Below are positions 10,201-20,477 of a stretch of 64,000 nt of DNA, one piece after another; position 1 is the first letter of the stretch, and the number at the start of each line of letters is the position of its first letter. The notes under the pieces were generated by a model. The model ran no database searches. It saw only the letters and a list, made by a program, of their open reading frames with translations, and had not been told where the DNA came from. Origin of the DNA: Eukaryota sp. TZLM1-RC (lineage: Eukaryota; Metamonada: BaSk clade); NCBI GenBank assembly GCA_040285825.1, contig JAUPSS010000002.1:2542001-2606000 (forward strand), read 5' to 3'. The translations under genes and the position numbers were made by a program.

Positions 10201-12290
10201 TCAGCGATGTTTTTAGTGAAACTCCAAACTCAAAAGGAATTGATTGTAATCCTCTAACAATCCCCTTTAGAAACGAGAATGCTATAGTACATAGGCCTGC
10301 TAGACGGTGAAATCCCAGCAAAATGGAACTAACAAACAAAATATTTGATGAACTGATTGAAATGGGCTATGCAGTTGAATCTAATTATAAATTCAGCTCT
10401 CCTATTGTCTTAGTTATATATCCTGACGGCAAGAAACCCAGGTTAAATGGAGACTTTAGTGGTAAAGATGGAGTTAATGCCCACACGATTTCAGTAGAGC
10501 CTAATCTACCTAGGATTAGTGATATTTTAGAATTTTTGAGTAGAGTAAATTACATTGCCACGCTTGATTTACCAAAAGCTTTCCGGCAGATGAATGTAGC
10601 TGAGAAGGACATTGAGAAAACATCAATCTCAATCCCTGAAAGGTCAATTATGTTCAAAAGAGCTTGTTTCGGATTGAAAAACATCCCAGCAGTTTTTCAA
10701 AACGTAATGATGGAAATTTTCCAAATTGATGGCGTTTTTATATATATTGATGATATCATAATAGTTGGAACGACTTTCGAAGAATTCTATAAGAGATTAC
10801 AAAGAGTCCTCCAATGCGCCAGAAATAGACGTGTAAATATAGGCTTACGTAAATGTAAATTCGTAACATCCAAACACCCTATTGACATTTTAGGAAGCAC
10901 CTTCCAGGACAAAACTAGATTTATAAGCATGAAAAAGATCGAAGCTTTGATGAGAATCCTTAGACCAAAATCATTGAAAGAAGTTCGCTCATTGGTAGGA
11001 TCCATCAATTATATTAGAGATTGGCTTCCAGGTATTTCCGAATTAATAACTCCGATTAATGAGTTAATTAAAGGGAAACCTAGAATTAAATGGACCAACG
11101 AGCATGATGATTATTTTACACAAATTAAAGATTTGTTAATTAATTATATGCCCCTTGAATTACCAGCTCCGGGCAAGCGTGTATTAATAAGTACTGACGC
11201 ATCAGATGTAGCAGTAGGAGGTGTTATTTGGCAGGAAATTGAACCATACTCTCCTGCAGGATCCCCGCTGAAAAGGAAAGTGAAACCTTTGTCGTTCTAT
11301 AGTAGATTACTTACAGTAACACAAAGAAAATGGTCCACTTTACAGAAAGAATTATATGCAATACTTCTGATTTTAACTGAAAGTTGTTTAGAAAGCTACC
11401 TTTTGACTAGACATCTAACAATTTTCACTGATCACAAAAATATTGCATTCCTGGCCACAGCCCCAGAGAGATGTAGACTTGTAAAGAGATGGCTGCCGAA
11501 ACTATCTGAATTTGACTTTGATATAGTCCATGAACCAGGTGAAGATAACCACTGGGCAGATATGCTATCGAGGAATATTGATTTAGATCAAAACGAGGAA
11601 ACTCCTGCTATCTGTAGTATAAGTATACCAGATACTTTACTTTCGAATTACGAGATACCTCCTTTAGACAATGATTCTGATTCGGACTTCGAAAACATCC
11701 CATCAATCTCATCCTTAAGTAGACACCAGGACTTACCTATTTCTTCTTCTTGGTTCTCTAAAATAAGATCTGAACAACAGATAGCCAAAAAAACAATGAC
11801 TCCCTATTTGAGAATGCAATTCTGGATGAAAATACACAAATTTTTAAAAATAATAAAAATAAAATTTTAATTCCAAAAAGCTTCAGAAAACAGGCTTTAC
11901 TATTAATACATGGATTGGTTCAATCTGGCCACCCCAGCAAAAACGAAGGTCTACATAAACTGTCTAAAAGCGACTTTTTCTGACCTAATATGAGAAAGGG
12001 CCTCATAAACCATATCAAAAGATGCCCAACTTGTCACCAGTCAAAAGAACAAAAACAGCTTCCACTGGTTCCCTTTGGGCAGATCTCCTTTTGCTAGATT
12101 AAATGTCGATACAATTGGACCTCTGAATACTGATAGCGATGGTAATAAATACTTGTTAGTATTTGTAGATTCTTTTACTGGTTATTGAATTTTAGTCCCT
12201 CTAAAGGAACTCAATGCCTTAGAGACAGCAGACGCATTAATTTGGAACGTTTGCGCAATTTTTGGCATACCTATGTTAATTCATAGTGAT
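7296..12290 (+). pseudogene. Broken gag-pol of element B (left part)
   Basis: Aligns along its length with the intact 1962-codon frame of element A but is cut by stops and frameshifts. Open pieces are 7296-7688, 7771-8871, 8959-9417, 9396-9839, 9957-10310 and 10323-11870. In order they hold a capsid-like region, the CTFCNV...HTVFEC zinc finger, an RG-rich stretch, a DSAA-type aspartic protease, a reverse transcriptase with YIDD and an RNase H with STDAS. Zinc-binding integrase residues follow in fragments to 12290. At that point element A interrupts the codons for the second catalytic aspartate. A 5' deletion removes nearly all of ORF1: after an ATG at about 7138 matching A's ORF1 start, sequence jumps to the middle. 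Confidence 0.88.
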
Positions 12291-12294
12291 AATG

Positions 12295-12375
12295 TGTTGG
12301 CGCCCTAAGGCTTTTATAATATGAATAGAAAATAAATTATCTTTATCTCAACCACTTTTGCAACCTAAGGCAACA
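12295..12375 (+). repeat. 5' LTR of element A (81 bp)
   Basis: TGTTG at the start and CAACA at the end form a 5-bp inverted repeat. The inner CCTAAGG strings are also mirrored. The sequence is identical to the 3' LTR at 19275-19355. Confidence 0.95.
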
Positions 12376-12458
12376 ATAATTATTGGCCGTATTAGGTTAT
12401 AGGTATACCGTTCACACAACTCACAGCTATCAAACAGAGGATATCTTCAGCGGATATC

Positions 12459-13088
12459 ATGTCAGTCTCTCCTCGCCAGGACACTGACTCCAGCCAAATT
12501 TTTTACATTAGACAGATGCAACAGTACGACAGAGATGCTTTGAGCATAGATACAACAACAGCAGGGACTGAAGAGTCAAATAAAGAAGAGGACTCGGGCT
12601 CGAGACCACCCTCCGCCCCTCCTCATGAGAAAGATATGGAACCAGGCACGGAACCACCTCCCGCCTCTTCCAAATCAAAAACAATGGAACCAGGCACGGA
12701 ACCACCTCCCGCCTCTTCCATGTCCAACAAACCAGATAAGGTTTCAGGAACGGGACCACCCCCCTCCTCACCTAAAGAAAATGTTGGGTTAAGCTCGGAT
12801 ACTTCGTCTGCCCTAAAGGACTACGAAGAACTCCAGTCCGTTTTAGAAGAAATGGACGACGATGAAAAAGAGCTTCGCCAACAGATAATGAAGGACGCGG
12901 AAGCTCACCTTGAACCAACAGATTATTGTTTGTTCGAGCAGCTCCCTCCCCTTTGGAAGCAAATATCAAAATCTGGTAGAAATGTGGGATTCCAGACTCT
13001 GGGCCATAAAGGGGACCCTAATAGAGTCTACGAATTCCCTCAAAATGAGAGAAGAGAACTCATTAACGCGTTGGACACTTTGAGTTGA
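12459..13088 (+). CDS. Element A ORF1 (209 aa, acidic, proline-rich)
   Basis: Starts at ATG 12459 and encodes 209 residues. It contains a tandem block, MEPGTEPPPASS, present twice with a degenerate third copy (VSGTGPPPSSP). An acidic helix (LEEMDDDEKELRQQIMKDAE) and a short folded-looking tail follow. It has no recognised domain and is probably a gag-like or accessory product. It ends in a TGA at 13086-13088 that is in the same frame as the downstream gag-pol ATG (13134). No other stop lies in the 45 nt between them. Confidence 0.75.
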   Translation: MSVSPRQDTDSSQIFYIRQMQQYDRDALSIDTTTAGTEESNKEEDSGSRPPSAPPHEKDMEPGTEPPPASSKSKTMEPGTEPPPASSMSNKPDKVSGTGPPPSSPKENVGLSSDTSSALKDYEELQSVLEEMDDDEKELRQQIMKDAEAHLEPTDYCLFEQLPPLWKQISKSGRNVGFQTLGHKGDPNRVYEFPQNERRELINALDTLS

Positions 13089-13133
13089 GAGACCTATGGA
13101 CGCGGGGCAGAACGCCGTCCTAGGATAACCGGT

Positions 13134-16100
13134 ATGGATAGAGAGATCCATGTGATTCTGGCAAAGCCTATCAAGGATAGGCCTGATTGGGAAGCCATTC
13201 ACTTAGATCAGTTCGGGAGAAGGATCAGGTTCTTAGCCATCGAACGAAGGAGCAGAACCGATACCGATGACATCCTGCAAACTAAATTACCGGCATGGGT
13301 GGACTCGCACTTTGATACGATCATCCATAACTACTCAGAGGTAGAGGATGGGGCTCCTACTTGTTTCAGAGAATACATGGAACAAGCAGACAGCACAAAT
13401 CCAAGCAAGTTGGATCCCGTCAGTGACTTCTTTGACGCGGACGCCCTAAATAATATACTTACGGAACGCTCGAGCGTATCCACATTTAGGAGCCGCCCAA
13501 ATAACTTCATTCAGCAATTCGGGGAATCAACGACAAGGAAGAAGAAGTTCAGGTTCTTGGTCACGGGTGATCAATCAACAGAGCTCCACCAGAGACCTAA
13601 ACTTCCTATAATTGCCCCAATTATATCTGAAAAAGAGCAACCGGTACAAGTCTGTTCCATTGACGTACTCCCTGATCACATCCCAACAGTAGATGTGACA
13701 GAACGAGCAAACAGACCTACCAGAGTGGTTCAGGGACCATCAAGTCCCTCCCAACCCATGCTCACTAGCGCATCAGAAGATGAAGTCGAGTTGAGAGGAC
13801 CTAGTTTAGATGAAACACCTCCTCCTCAACCCCCTCGTAGAAGAGTTACTTCTGAGGAGCCTCTCCGTTTGGAAGACCTCCAAGCTTCTAGAAATATTTT
13901 GGATATGAGTATAGCAAGTAGTCTTCAGAGACATGTGGACTCTCAGCCTAGGTCAGCTGAATATAAAGCCCCTCACCTATCTGAGAAGGACCCTCTCAAC
14001 AAGATGTCTCTCGTCTCCTTCCTCCTCAAATTCCAAACATGGGACAAATACGGGCGCAAGATAGCCAATCGAAGCTTTCAAGCCCCTGGTCAATCTGATT
14101 GGTCTCGTGCTATGTTGATAGCAACCCAAATATTTGGCGAAGGAAAGACCCAGATTACCCCTGAGTTGTTATCATCACTCCCATCTCACATCAGAGAAGA
14201 AATAGACAGGGACATGAAACAGCCACTTTTAAGGATCGACCCAGAACTAACGAAACGTTTGGGACCTCCTATCCATCATTATGACTTATTTAGAAGTATG
14301 ATGATTAGTACTTGTCCATCCGGCTTATCAAGCATGGTCGACCCCCATCTCATCTCTAGATGGCAAGGCCAAGGACTTCTAAGACCGGACTTCTCAGACG
14401 CCGACCTAATGGTTTTTCTGCTACGCAGGACACAATTTACCTCATATCATGAGGCTTGCTCTGCCCTAGCAAAACCATGTATAAACTGGAGAAACATCCA
14501 CAACAAAGTGGATGCGGACAACGAATTTGGTAGGTTCGTCGAAGATTTTGGAGACGTCCTGAGGATGACCACTTACATGGTTGACCACTCCATATCTGCA
14601 TCAATTAGGGGAAGCAGTGGTTTAATAACCCTCTCACCCGCCCTTATTGCAGAATACTTTCTCTTGGGCATAGATAATTTTGCCATTACCAAGGAGCTGG
14701 CAAGCCATTGGACAAGAGAAGATCTATGGGACCCTTCAACAGGTACAACTTTGTTAGACCTGATTTCGACCACCAGGAGACACTTTCTAGCTTGGTGCCA
14801 AACAACAGGAAATAGGCACACCATGGAACTTTTGAGAAAACAAGCTGAAAGAGAAGAAGACATCCCATTAGGCCTTTCGACCATGAGAACGTTCTCTAGA
14901 GGAGCAACCGCATCTGGTCCAGGTACTAAACGTCGCTCGGGAGGCGGATTCAAAGGAACTCCCCAAAACAAATATGTCCCAGAAAGACATGAACGAGAGG
15001 GATCTAAGTTCTGTACATTCTGTAACGTCACCGAAGGAAATAACCCTATCGGTCACACGGTTTTCGAATGCAAAGACCCTCGTTGTACCAGGAGCAAGGT
15101 ACCAAAAGAATTGAGGTTTAAGATCGGCGAGGCTGATCAGCCTGCGAGAAGTGGCAGTGTAGTTAGAGGCCGAGGTGGCCGTGGTAGACGTGTTTCTAGG
15201 TTTAGAGGTAGGGGCCGAGGTGGCCATTTTAGAGGACATAAAGGTAGAGGTCAATATAGACCTATTTATTACATAAATACACAAGAGGATACATCATCAA
15301 TATCATCCCCTTCTGAGAACGTGTCAGCTAGTTCGAGCATGACCTCTCACAGACGGATTGACAGTTTCAGCAACAGGGTCAGAAATACAGGAAACTTTCC
15401 CAATCGGAAACAAATCAACGCAATCAATCATAATCAATCAATTGCCGATTTCGGAAACCCAGTTAACAACTCCCCAACAGCTCAACAATTCTTACTAAAT
15501 CCTCTACAATTCCACAAACCCAGCTCTGATATCAATAGTATTTTTGGTATAAATTCTACGGTTAGTGAGAACCACATCAGATCCCAGCGTTCTCCATTTC
15601 TAAGATTGGAGATTTTAATAAATAATATAAAAATGATTGCAACTATTGATTCGGCAGCGTTTTGTTCGGTTATAACAGAAGATTTGGCTAACAAATGCAA
15701 TATGTCAATTAATAGAGATGATACAATTGAGTTCTTACCAGCCAATAACGTATCAAGTAAATCGCTAGGGAGTGCAAATGGTATTCTGTCGTTCAACGTA
15801 GGAAGCATTGCGCACCAAGTACATTATAGACATACTCTTCCCATAATCCCGGGTTCGAACAAATTATTAATAGGGATAGACATGTTAAAAACACTTGGGC
15901 TTCAGACGGATGATGGTCTTTTCATTAGATTAGACAAAGAACACCGCACTTTGTTAAATGCAGAATCTGAATTCGACTCAAGAATCGCTCAACATTCGAT
16001 TGGGACCTTAGATAACCAATCATCGAGTCCTTCCGATTTTGAGGAGCAGTTAACTAGATCTGGTTGTGAGATAAAATTAGATGATGATAATAATAAATTA

Positions 16101-19022
16101 AAATTAACGAGTCTACTAAGAATTTTCAGCGATGTTTTTAGTGAAACTCCAAACAGAAAAGGAATCGATTGTAAACCTCTAACAATCCCCTTTAGAGACG
16201 AGAATGCTATAGTACATAAACCTGCTAGGCGATTAAATCCCAGCAAAATGGAAATAGCAAACAAGATATTTGATGAACTGATTGAAATGGGCTATGCAGT
16301 TGAATCTAATTATAAATTCAGCTCTCCTATTGTCTTAGTTATATATCCTGATGGCAAGAAACCCAGGCTAACTGGAGACTTTAGCGGTAAAGATGGTGTT
16401 AATGCCCACACGATTTCAGTAGAGCCTAATCTACCTAGGATTAGTGATATTTTAGAGTTTTTAAGTAGAGCAGATTACATAGCCACGCTTGATTTACCAA
16501 AAGCTTTCTGGCAAATGAATGTAGCTGAGAAGGACATTGAGAAAACATCAATCTCAATCCCTGGAAGGTCAATTATGTTTAAAAGAGCTTGCTTCGGATT
16601 AAAGAACATCCCAGCAGTATTTCAAAATGTAATGATGGAAATATTCCAAATTGATGGCGTTTTCATATATATTGATGATATTATAATAGTTGGAACGACT
16701 TTCGATGAATTCTATAAGAGATTACAAAGAGTCCTCCAATGCGCCAGAAATAGACGTGTAAATATAGGTTTACGTAAATGTAAATTCGTAACATCCAAAC
16801 ACCCTATTGATATTTTAGGAAGCACCTTCCAGGATAAAACCAGATTTATTAGTAAGAAAAAAATCGAAGCCTTGATGAGAATACCTAGACCAAAATCAGT
16901 GAAAGAAGTTCGCTCATTGGTAGGATCCATCAATTATATAAGAGATTGGCTTCCAGGTATTTCCGAATTAATAGCTCCAATTAATGAGTTAATTAAAGGA
17001 AAACCTAGAGTAATAAAATGGACCAACGAGCATGACGATTATCTTAAACAAATAAAAGATTTAATAATTAATCACATGCCCCTTGAATTACCAGCTCCGG
17101 GCAAGCGCGTACTAATAAGTACCGACGCATCAGATGTAGCAGTTGGAGGCGTTATTTGGCAAGAAATTGAACCATACTCCCCTGCAGGAACCCCGCTGAA
17201 TAAAAGAAAAGTGAAACCATTGTCGTTCTATAGTAGATTACTTACAGAAACACAAAGAAAATGGTCCACTTTACAGAAAGAATTATATGCAATTCTTCTG
17301 ATTTTAACTGAAAGTTGTTTAGAAAGCTACCTTTTGACTAGACATCTAACAATTTTCACCGATCACAAAAATATTGCATTCCTGGCCACAGCCCCAGAGA
17401 AAAATAGAATTGTAAAGAGATGGCTGCCGATACTATCTGAATTTGACTTTGATATAGTCCATGAACCAGGTGAAGATAACCACTGGGCAGATATGCTATC
17501 GAGGAATATTGATTTAGATCAAAATGAGGAAACTCCTTCTATATGTAGTATAAATATACCAGATACTTTACTTTCGAATTACGAGATACCTCCTATAGAC
17601 GATGATTCTGATTCGGACTTCGAAGACATCCCATCAATTTCATCCCTAAGTAGACACCAGGACTTACCTATTTTTTCTTCTTGGTTCTCTAAAATAAGAT
17701 CTGAACAACAAATAGCCAAAAATAATAATGACCCTCTATTTGAGAATGTAATTCTAGATGAAAATACTCAAATTTGGAAAAACAATAAAAATAAAATTTT
17801 AATTCCAAAAAGCCTCAGAAAACAGGCACTATTATTAATTCATGGACTGGTTCAATCAGGCCACCCCAGCAAAAACGACAGTCTACATAAACTGTCCAAA
17901 AGCGACTTTTCCTGGCCTAATATGAGAAAGGACCTCATAAACCACATCAAAAGATGCCCAACTTGTCAAAAAACGGCACCAGTTAAAAGAACAAAAACAC
18001 CTTCCACAGGTTCCCTTTGGGCAGATCGTCCTTTTGCCAGACTAAATGTTGACACAATTGGACCTCTGAATACTGATAGTGATGGTAATAAATACTTATT
18101 AGTATTTGTAGATTCTTTTACTGGATATTCAATTTTAGTCCCTCTGAAGGAACTCAATGCCTTAGAGACCGCAGACGCTTTGATTTGGAACGTTTGTGCA
18201 ATTTTTGGCATACCTATGTTAATTCATAGTGATAATGGTCCCGAGTTCGCCAATGAGACTTTTAAGATAGTGTGTAATAGATTAGCTATTGAGATGAGTA
18301 ACTCAATACCCCACTACTCTGAAAGTAATGGACTCGTAGAGCCAAAACTTAGAGACGTTCTACAATGCTTGAGGAAATTATTAATAGATTTTAATGATTA
18401 TGGAAATTGGTCTACTTATGTACCCATATCCCAACTATTAATAAATTCCACTAAAAGCAGAAAGACAGGTTTTACACCTTACGAACTAATGTTCGGATCT
18501 TCGATTAGTCCAAGATCGGACCCTGCAAACATATTAGGAAACTTATCAAAATTTGATTCCAATATACCTTTATTAGACGATATTAAATTGAAAAATACTC
18601 GTCTGCAAGAAAAAAGGGAAGAAGCAGAGCGTCATCAATTATCAAATACTCCGATTTCAGTTGACAATACTAATTCGCGCTCTATAGTATTTAATATTGG
18701 TGACTATGTCCTACGTAAAACCAAACAGAATAATAAATTACATGGATCTTGGAACGGACCCTTTTTAGTAATAGACCGTCCTTCCAACTCTACTTTATTA
18801 TTAAAGAATCTTATCACTGGCAGTGAATTAAAAGCTGCTAAGAAAGATTTCAAAATCTATAACGCAGATAATCCTCAGGATATCGAATTTCTAAAAGCAG
18901 TCGCAGCAGGCGATGCTGAGAAACATGTTATAGAGAAAATCCTCTCAGAATATAATTCTGACTCAGGTAGTTTCTGTACTGTTCAATGGTTTGGCGGTGA
19001 GACAACCTCTCCATTCAGTTAA
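13134..19022 (+). CDS. Element A gag-pol polyprotein (1962 aa)
   Basis: A single frame from ATG 13134. Approximate residues: capsid-like helical region 250-600; zinc finger CTFCNV...HTVFEC about 626-643; RG-rich nucleic-acid-binding stretch (RGRGGRGRR...) about 678-706; retropepsin-like protease with DSAA in place of the usual D(T/S)GA about 838; reverse transcriptase with YIDD about 1178; RNase H with STDASDVAVGG about 1330; integrase zinc domain (H...H...C..C) about 1570-1615; integrase catalytic D, D, E about 1638, 1699 and 1735; start of a chromodomain (EKHVIEKILSEYNSD) about 1928. Compared with element B, an 8-bp deletion near 18999-19006 shifts the frame, so the protein stops within the chromodomain. 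The integrase glutamate is followed by PKLR where B has the more usual RKHR. The protein may therefore be impaired although the copy is young. Confidence 0.93.
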   Translation: MDREIHVILAKPIKDRPDWEAIHLDQFGRRIRFLAIERRSRTDTDDILQTKLPAWVDSHFDTIIHNYSEVEDGAPTCFREYMEQADSTNPSKLDPVSDFFDADALNNILTERSSVSTFRSRPNNFIQQFGESTTRKKKFRFLVTGDQSTELHQRPKLPIIAPIISEKEQPVQVCSIDVLPDHIPTVDVTERANRPTRVVQGPSSPSQPMLTSASEDEVELRGPSLDETPPPQPPRRRVTSEEPLRLEDLQASRNILDMSIASSLQRHVDSQPRSAEYKAPHLSEKDPLNKMSLVSFLLKFQTWDKYGRKIANRSFQAPGQSDWSRAMLIATQIFGEGKTQITPELLSSLPSHIREEIDRDMKQPLLRIDPELTKRLGPPIHHYDLFRSMMISTCPSGLSSMVDPHLISRWQGQGLLRPDFSDADLMVFLLRRTQFTSYHEACSALAKPCINWRNIHNKVDADNEFGRFVEDFGDVLRMTTYMVDHSISASIRGSSGLITLSPALIAEYFLLGIDNFAITKELASHWTREDLWDPSTGTTLLDLISTTRRHFLAWCQTTGNRHTMELLRKQAEREEDIPLGLSTMRTFSRGATASGPGTKRRSGGGFKGTPQNKYVPERHEREGSKFCTFCNVTEGNNPIGHTVFECKDPRCTRSKVPKELRFKIGEADQPARSGSVVRGRGGRGRRVSRFRGRGRGGHFRGHKGRGQYRPIYYINTQEDTSSISSPSENVSASSSMTSHRRIDSFSNRVRNTGNFPNRKQINAINHNQSIADFGNPVNNSPTAQQFLLNPLQFHKPSSDINSIFGINSTVSENHIRSQRSPFLRLEILINNIKMIATIDSAAFCSVITEDLANKCNMSINRDDTIEFLPANNVSSKSLGSANGILSFNVGSIAHQVHYRHTLPIIPGSNKLLIGIDMLKTLGLQTDDGLFIRLDKEHRTLLNAESEFDSRIAQHSIGTLDNQSSSPSDFEEQLTRSGCEIKLDDDNNKLKLTSLLRIFSDVFSETPNRKGIDCKPLTIPFRDENAIVHKPARRLNPSKMEIANKIFDELIEMGYAVESNYKFSSPIVLVIYPDGKKPRLTGDFSGKDGVNAHTISVEPNLPRISDILEFLSRADYIATLDLPKAFWQMNVAEKDIEKTSISIPGRSIMFKRACFGLKNIPAVFQNVMMEIFQIDGVFIYIDDIIIVGTTFDEFYKRLQRVLQCARNRRVNIGLRKCKFVTSKHPIDILGSTFQDKTRFISKKKIEALMRIPRPKSVKEVRSLVGSINYIRDWLPGISELIAPINELIKGKPRVIKWTNEHDDYLKQIKDLIINHMPLELPAPGKRVLISTDASDVAVGGVIWQEIEPYSPAGTPLNKRKVKPLSFYSRLLTETQRKWSTLQKELYAILLILTESCLESYLLTRHLTIFTDHKNIAFLATAPEKNRIVKRWLPILSEFDFDIVHEPGEDNHWADMLSRNIDLDQNEETPSICSINIPDTLLSNYEIPPIDDDSDSDFEDIPSISSLSRHQDLPIFSSWFSKIRSEQQIAKNNNDPLFENVILDENTQIWKNNKNKILIPKSLRKQALLLIHGLVQSGHPSKNDSLHKLSKSDFSWPNMRKDLINHIKRCPTCQKTAPVKRTKTPSTGSLWADRPFARLNVDTIGPLNTDSDGNKYLLVFVDSFTGYSILVPLKELNALETADALIWNVCAIFGIPMLIHSDNGPEFANETFKIVCNRLAIEMSNSIPHYSESNGLVEPKLRDVLQCLRKLLIDFNDYGNWSTYVPISQLLINSTKSRKTGFTPYELMFGSSISPRSDPANILGNLSKFDSNIPLLDDIKLKNTRLQEKREEAERHQLSNTPISVDNTNSRSIVFNIGDYVLRKTKQNNKLHGSWNGPFLVIDRPSNSTLLLKNLITGSELKAAKKDFKIYNADNPQDIEFLKAVAAGDAEKHVIEKILSEYNSDSGSFCTVQWFGGETTSPFS

Positions 19023-19256
19023 ACATTCAGAAGCTTACAAGTTGTTCAGTAGGAATAACAAGAAAATTGGAAAACGTACCTCTAGTCAACGTAAGAGTAC
19101 CTCCAATAGCTCTACGCCTTGCAAGAGGCCTAGACGTAGTACTAGAATTAGGAAGTGATGCTAATTCTCAGTTTAGATTAGGTTATTTTTAGTTATTTAG
19201 TTATTTAGTTATTTGTTTATAGTTTAGATTCATATTTATATAAGCCTATTAGCTCT

Positions 19257-19274
19257 GAAAAAGGGAAGAAGCAG
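19257..19274 (+). promoter_or_regulatory. Polypurine tract of element A
   Basis: gaaaaagggaagaagcag lies directly against the 3' LTR, the expected plus-strand priming site. Equivalent tracts precede the 3' LTRs of B (20374-20392) and C (46561-46578). Confidence 0.8.
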
Positions 19275-19355
19275 TGTTGGCGCCCTAAGGCTTTTATAAT
19301 ATGAATAGAAAATAAATTATCTTTATCTCAACCACTTTTGCAACCTAAGGCAACA
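19275..19355 (+). repeat. 3' LTR of element A (81 bp)
   Basis: Identical to 12295-12375 and followed at once by the target duplication AATG. Confidence 0.95.
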
Positions 19356-19359
19356 AATG

Positions 19360-20298
19360 GTCCTGAGTTCGCCAATGAGACTTTTAAGATAGTGTGTAGC
19401 AGATTAGCTATTGAGACGAGTAACTCAATACCCCACTACTCTGAAAGTAATGGACTTATAGAACGTAAACATAGAGACGTTTTACATTGCTTGAGGAAAT
19501 TATTAATAGATTTTAATGATTATGGAAATTGGTCTACTTATGTACCCATATCCCAACTATTGATAAATTCTACTAAAAGCAGAAAAACAGGTTTTACCCC
19601 ATACGAACTTATGTTTGGATCTTCGATTAGTCCAAGATCGGACCCTGCAATATTAGGAAACTTATCAAAATTTGATTCCAATATTCCTTTATTAGATGAT
19701 ATTAAATTGAAAAGTATTCGTCTACAAGAAAAAAGGGAAGAAGCAGAGCGTCATCAATCATTAAAAACTCCGACTTCAGTAGACAATACTAATTCGCGTT
19801 TTATAGTATTTAATATTGGTGACTATGTCCTTCGTAAAACCAAACAAAATAATAATTTGCATGGATCTTGGAACGGACCCTTTTTAGTAATGGATCATCC
19901 TTCCAACTCTACTTTATTATTGAAGAATATTACCACTGGCCCCGAATTAAAGGCTGCTAAGAAAGATTGTAAAATCTATAACGCCGAGAATCCTCAGGAT
20001 ATCGAATTCCTTAAGGCAGTCGCAGCAGGCGATGCTGAGAAACATGTTATAGAGAAAATCCTCTCCGAATATAGTTCTGACTCAGGTAATTTCTGTACTG
20101 TTCAATGATTTGACGGTGAAACAACAGAAGAGCCTCTCCATTCAGTTAAACATTCAGAAGCTTACAAGTTGTTCAATAAGAATAACAAGAAAATTGAAAA
20201 ACGTACTACTGGTCAACGTAAAAGTACCTCCAATAACTCTACGCCTGACAAGAGGCCTAGACGCAGTACTAGAATTAGGAAGTAATGCTAATTCTTAG
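19360..20298 (+). pseudogene. Element B integrase C-terminus and chromodomain (right part)
   Basis: Continues B's integrase after the nested insertion: GPEFANETFK, then SNGLIERKHRDV with the catalytic glutamate in its usual context. Next come the GDYVLRKTKQNN region, and from about 20037 a chromodomain (EKHVIEKILSEYSSDSG, FCTVQ, then FDGETTEEPLHSVKHSEAYK). One TGA at 20106-20108 replaces the TGG tryptophan codon seen in element A. Otherwise the frame runs to 20298 with a basic tail (KRPRRSTRIRK). B therefore retains the full chromodomain length that A has lost. Confidence 0.88.
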
Positions 20299-20392
20299 TT
20301 TATATAGATTATTTATAGTTAATTAGTTATCTGTTTATAGTTTAGTTCATATTCATATAAGCCGATTGATTTTGAAAAAGGGGGAGAAGCAG

Positions 20393-20473
20393 TGTTGGTG
20401 CCTGTAGGCTTTTATAATATGAATAGAAAATAAATTAGCTTTATCTTAACCACTTTTCCAACCTACGGCATCA
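20393..20473 (+). repeat. 3' LTR of element B (81 bp)
   Basis: Starts TGTTGGTGCC and ends GGCATCA, followed by the target duplication CAAT at 20474-20477. Confidence 0.9.
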
Positions 20474-20477
20474 CAAT

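Larger units (their letters stand above)
12295..19355 (+). mobile_element. Ty3/Gypsy chromovirus A (young copy nested in B)
   Basis: A 7061-bp element with two identical 81-bp LTRs, flanked by the 4-bp duplication AATG (12291-12294 and 19356-19359). If it and one AATG are removed, the integrase of element B becomes continuous, so the insertion is certain. Identical LTRs mean it is recent. Order inside: LTR, the conserved ataattattggcc string, ORF1, one TGA, gag-pol, remnant 3' coding sequence, polypurine tract (gaaaaagggaagaagcag, 19257-19274), LTR. The domain order protease-RT-RNase H-integrase-chromodomain is that of chromoviruses. Confidence 0.96.
6970..20473 (+). mobile_element. Ty3/Gypsy chromovirus B (old copy, split by element A)
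   Basis: The outer element runs from an 81-bp 5' LTR (6970-7050) to an 81-bp 3' LTR (20393-20473). Its 4-bp target duplication, CAAT, is at 6966-6969 and 20474-20477. Without element A and its duplicated AATG it would be about 6.4 kb. The two LTRs differ at about four positions, so it is old. Most of ORF1 is deleted, and the gag-pol frame is broken in at least six places. A polypurine tract (gaaaaagggggagaagcag, 20374-20392) precedes the 3' LTR. The right-hand part keeps the integrase C-terminus and a chromodomain. Confidence 0.93.

Noticed and set aside
20106-20108. TGA as a sense codon genome-wide
   Set aside because: Several host genes, such as the coiled-coil gene at 42984-42986 and the Stealth gene, end naturally at TGA followed by non-coding DNA.
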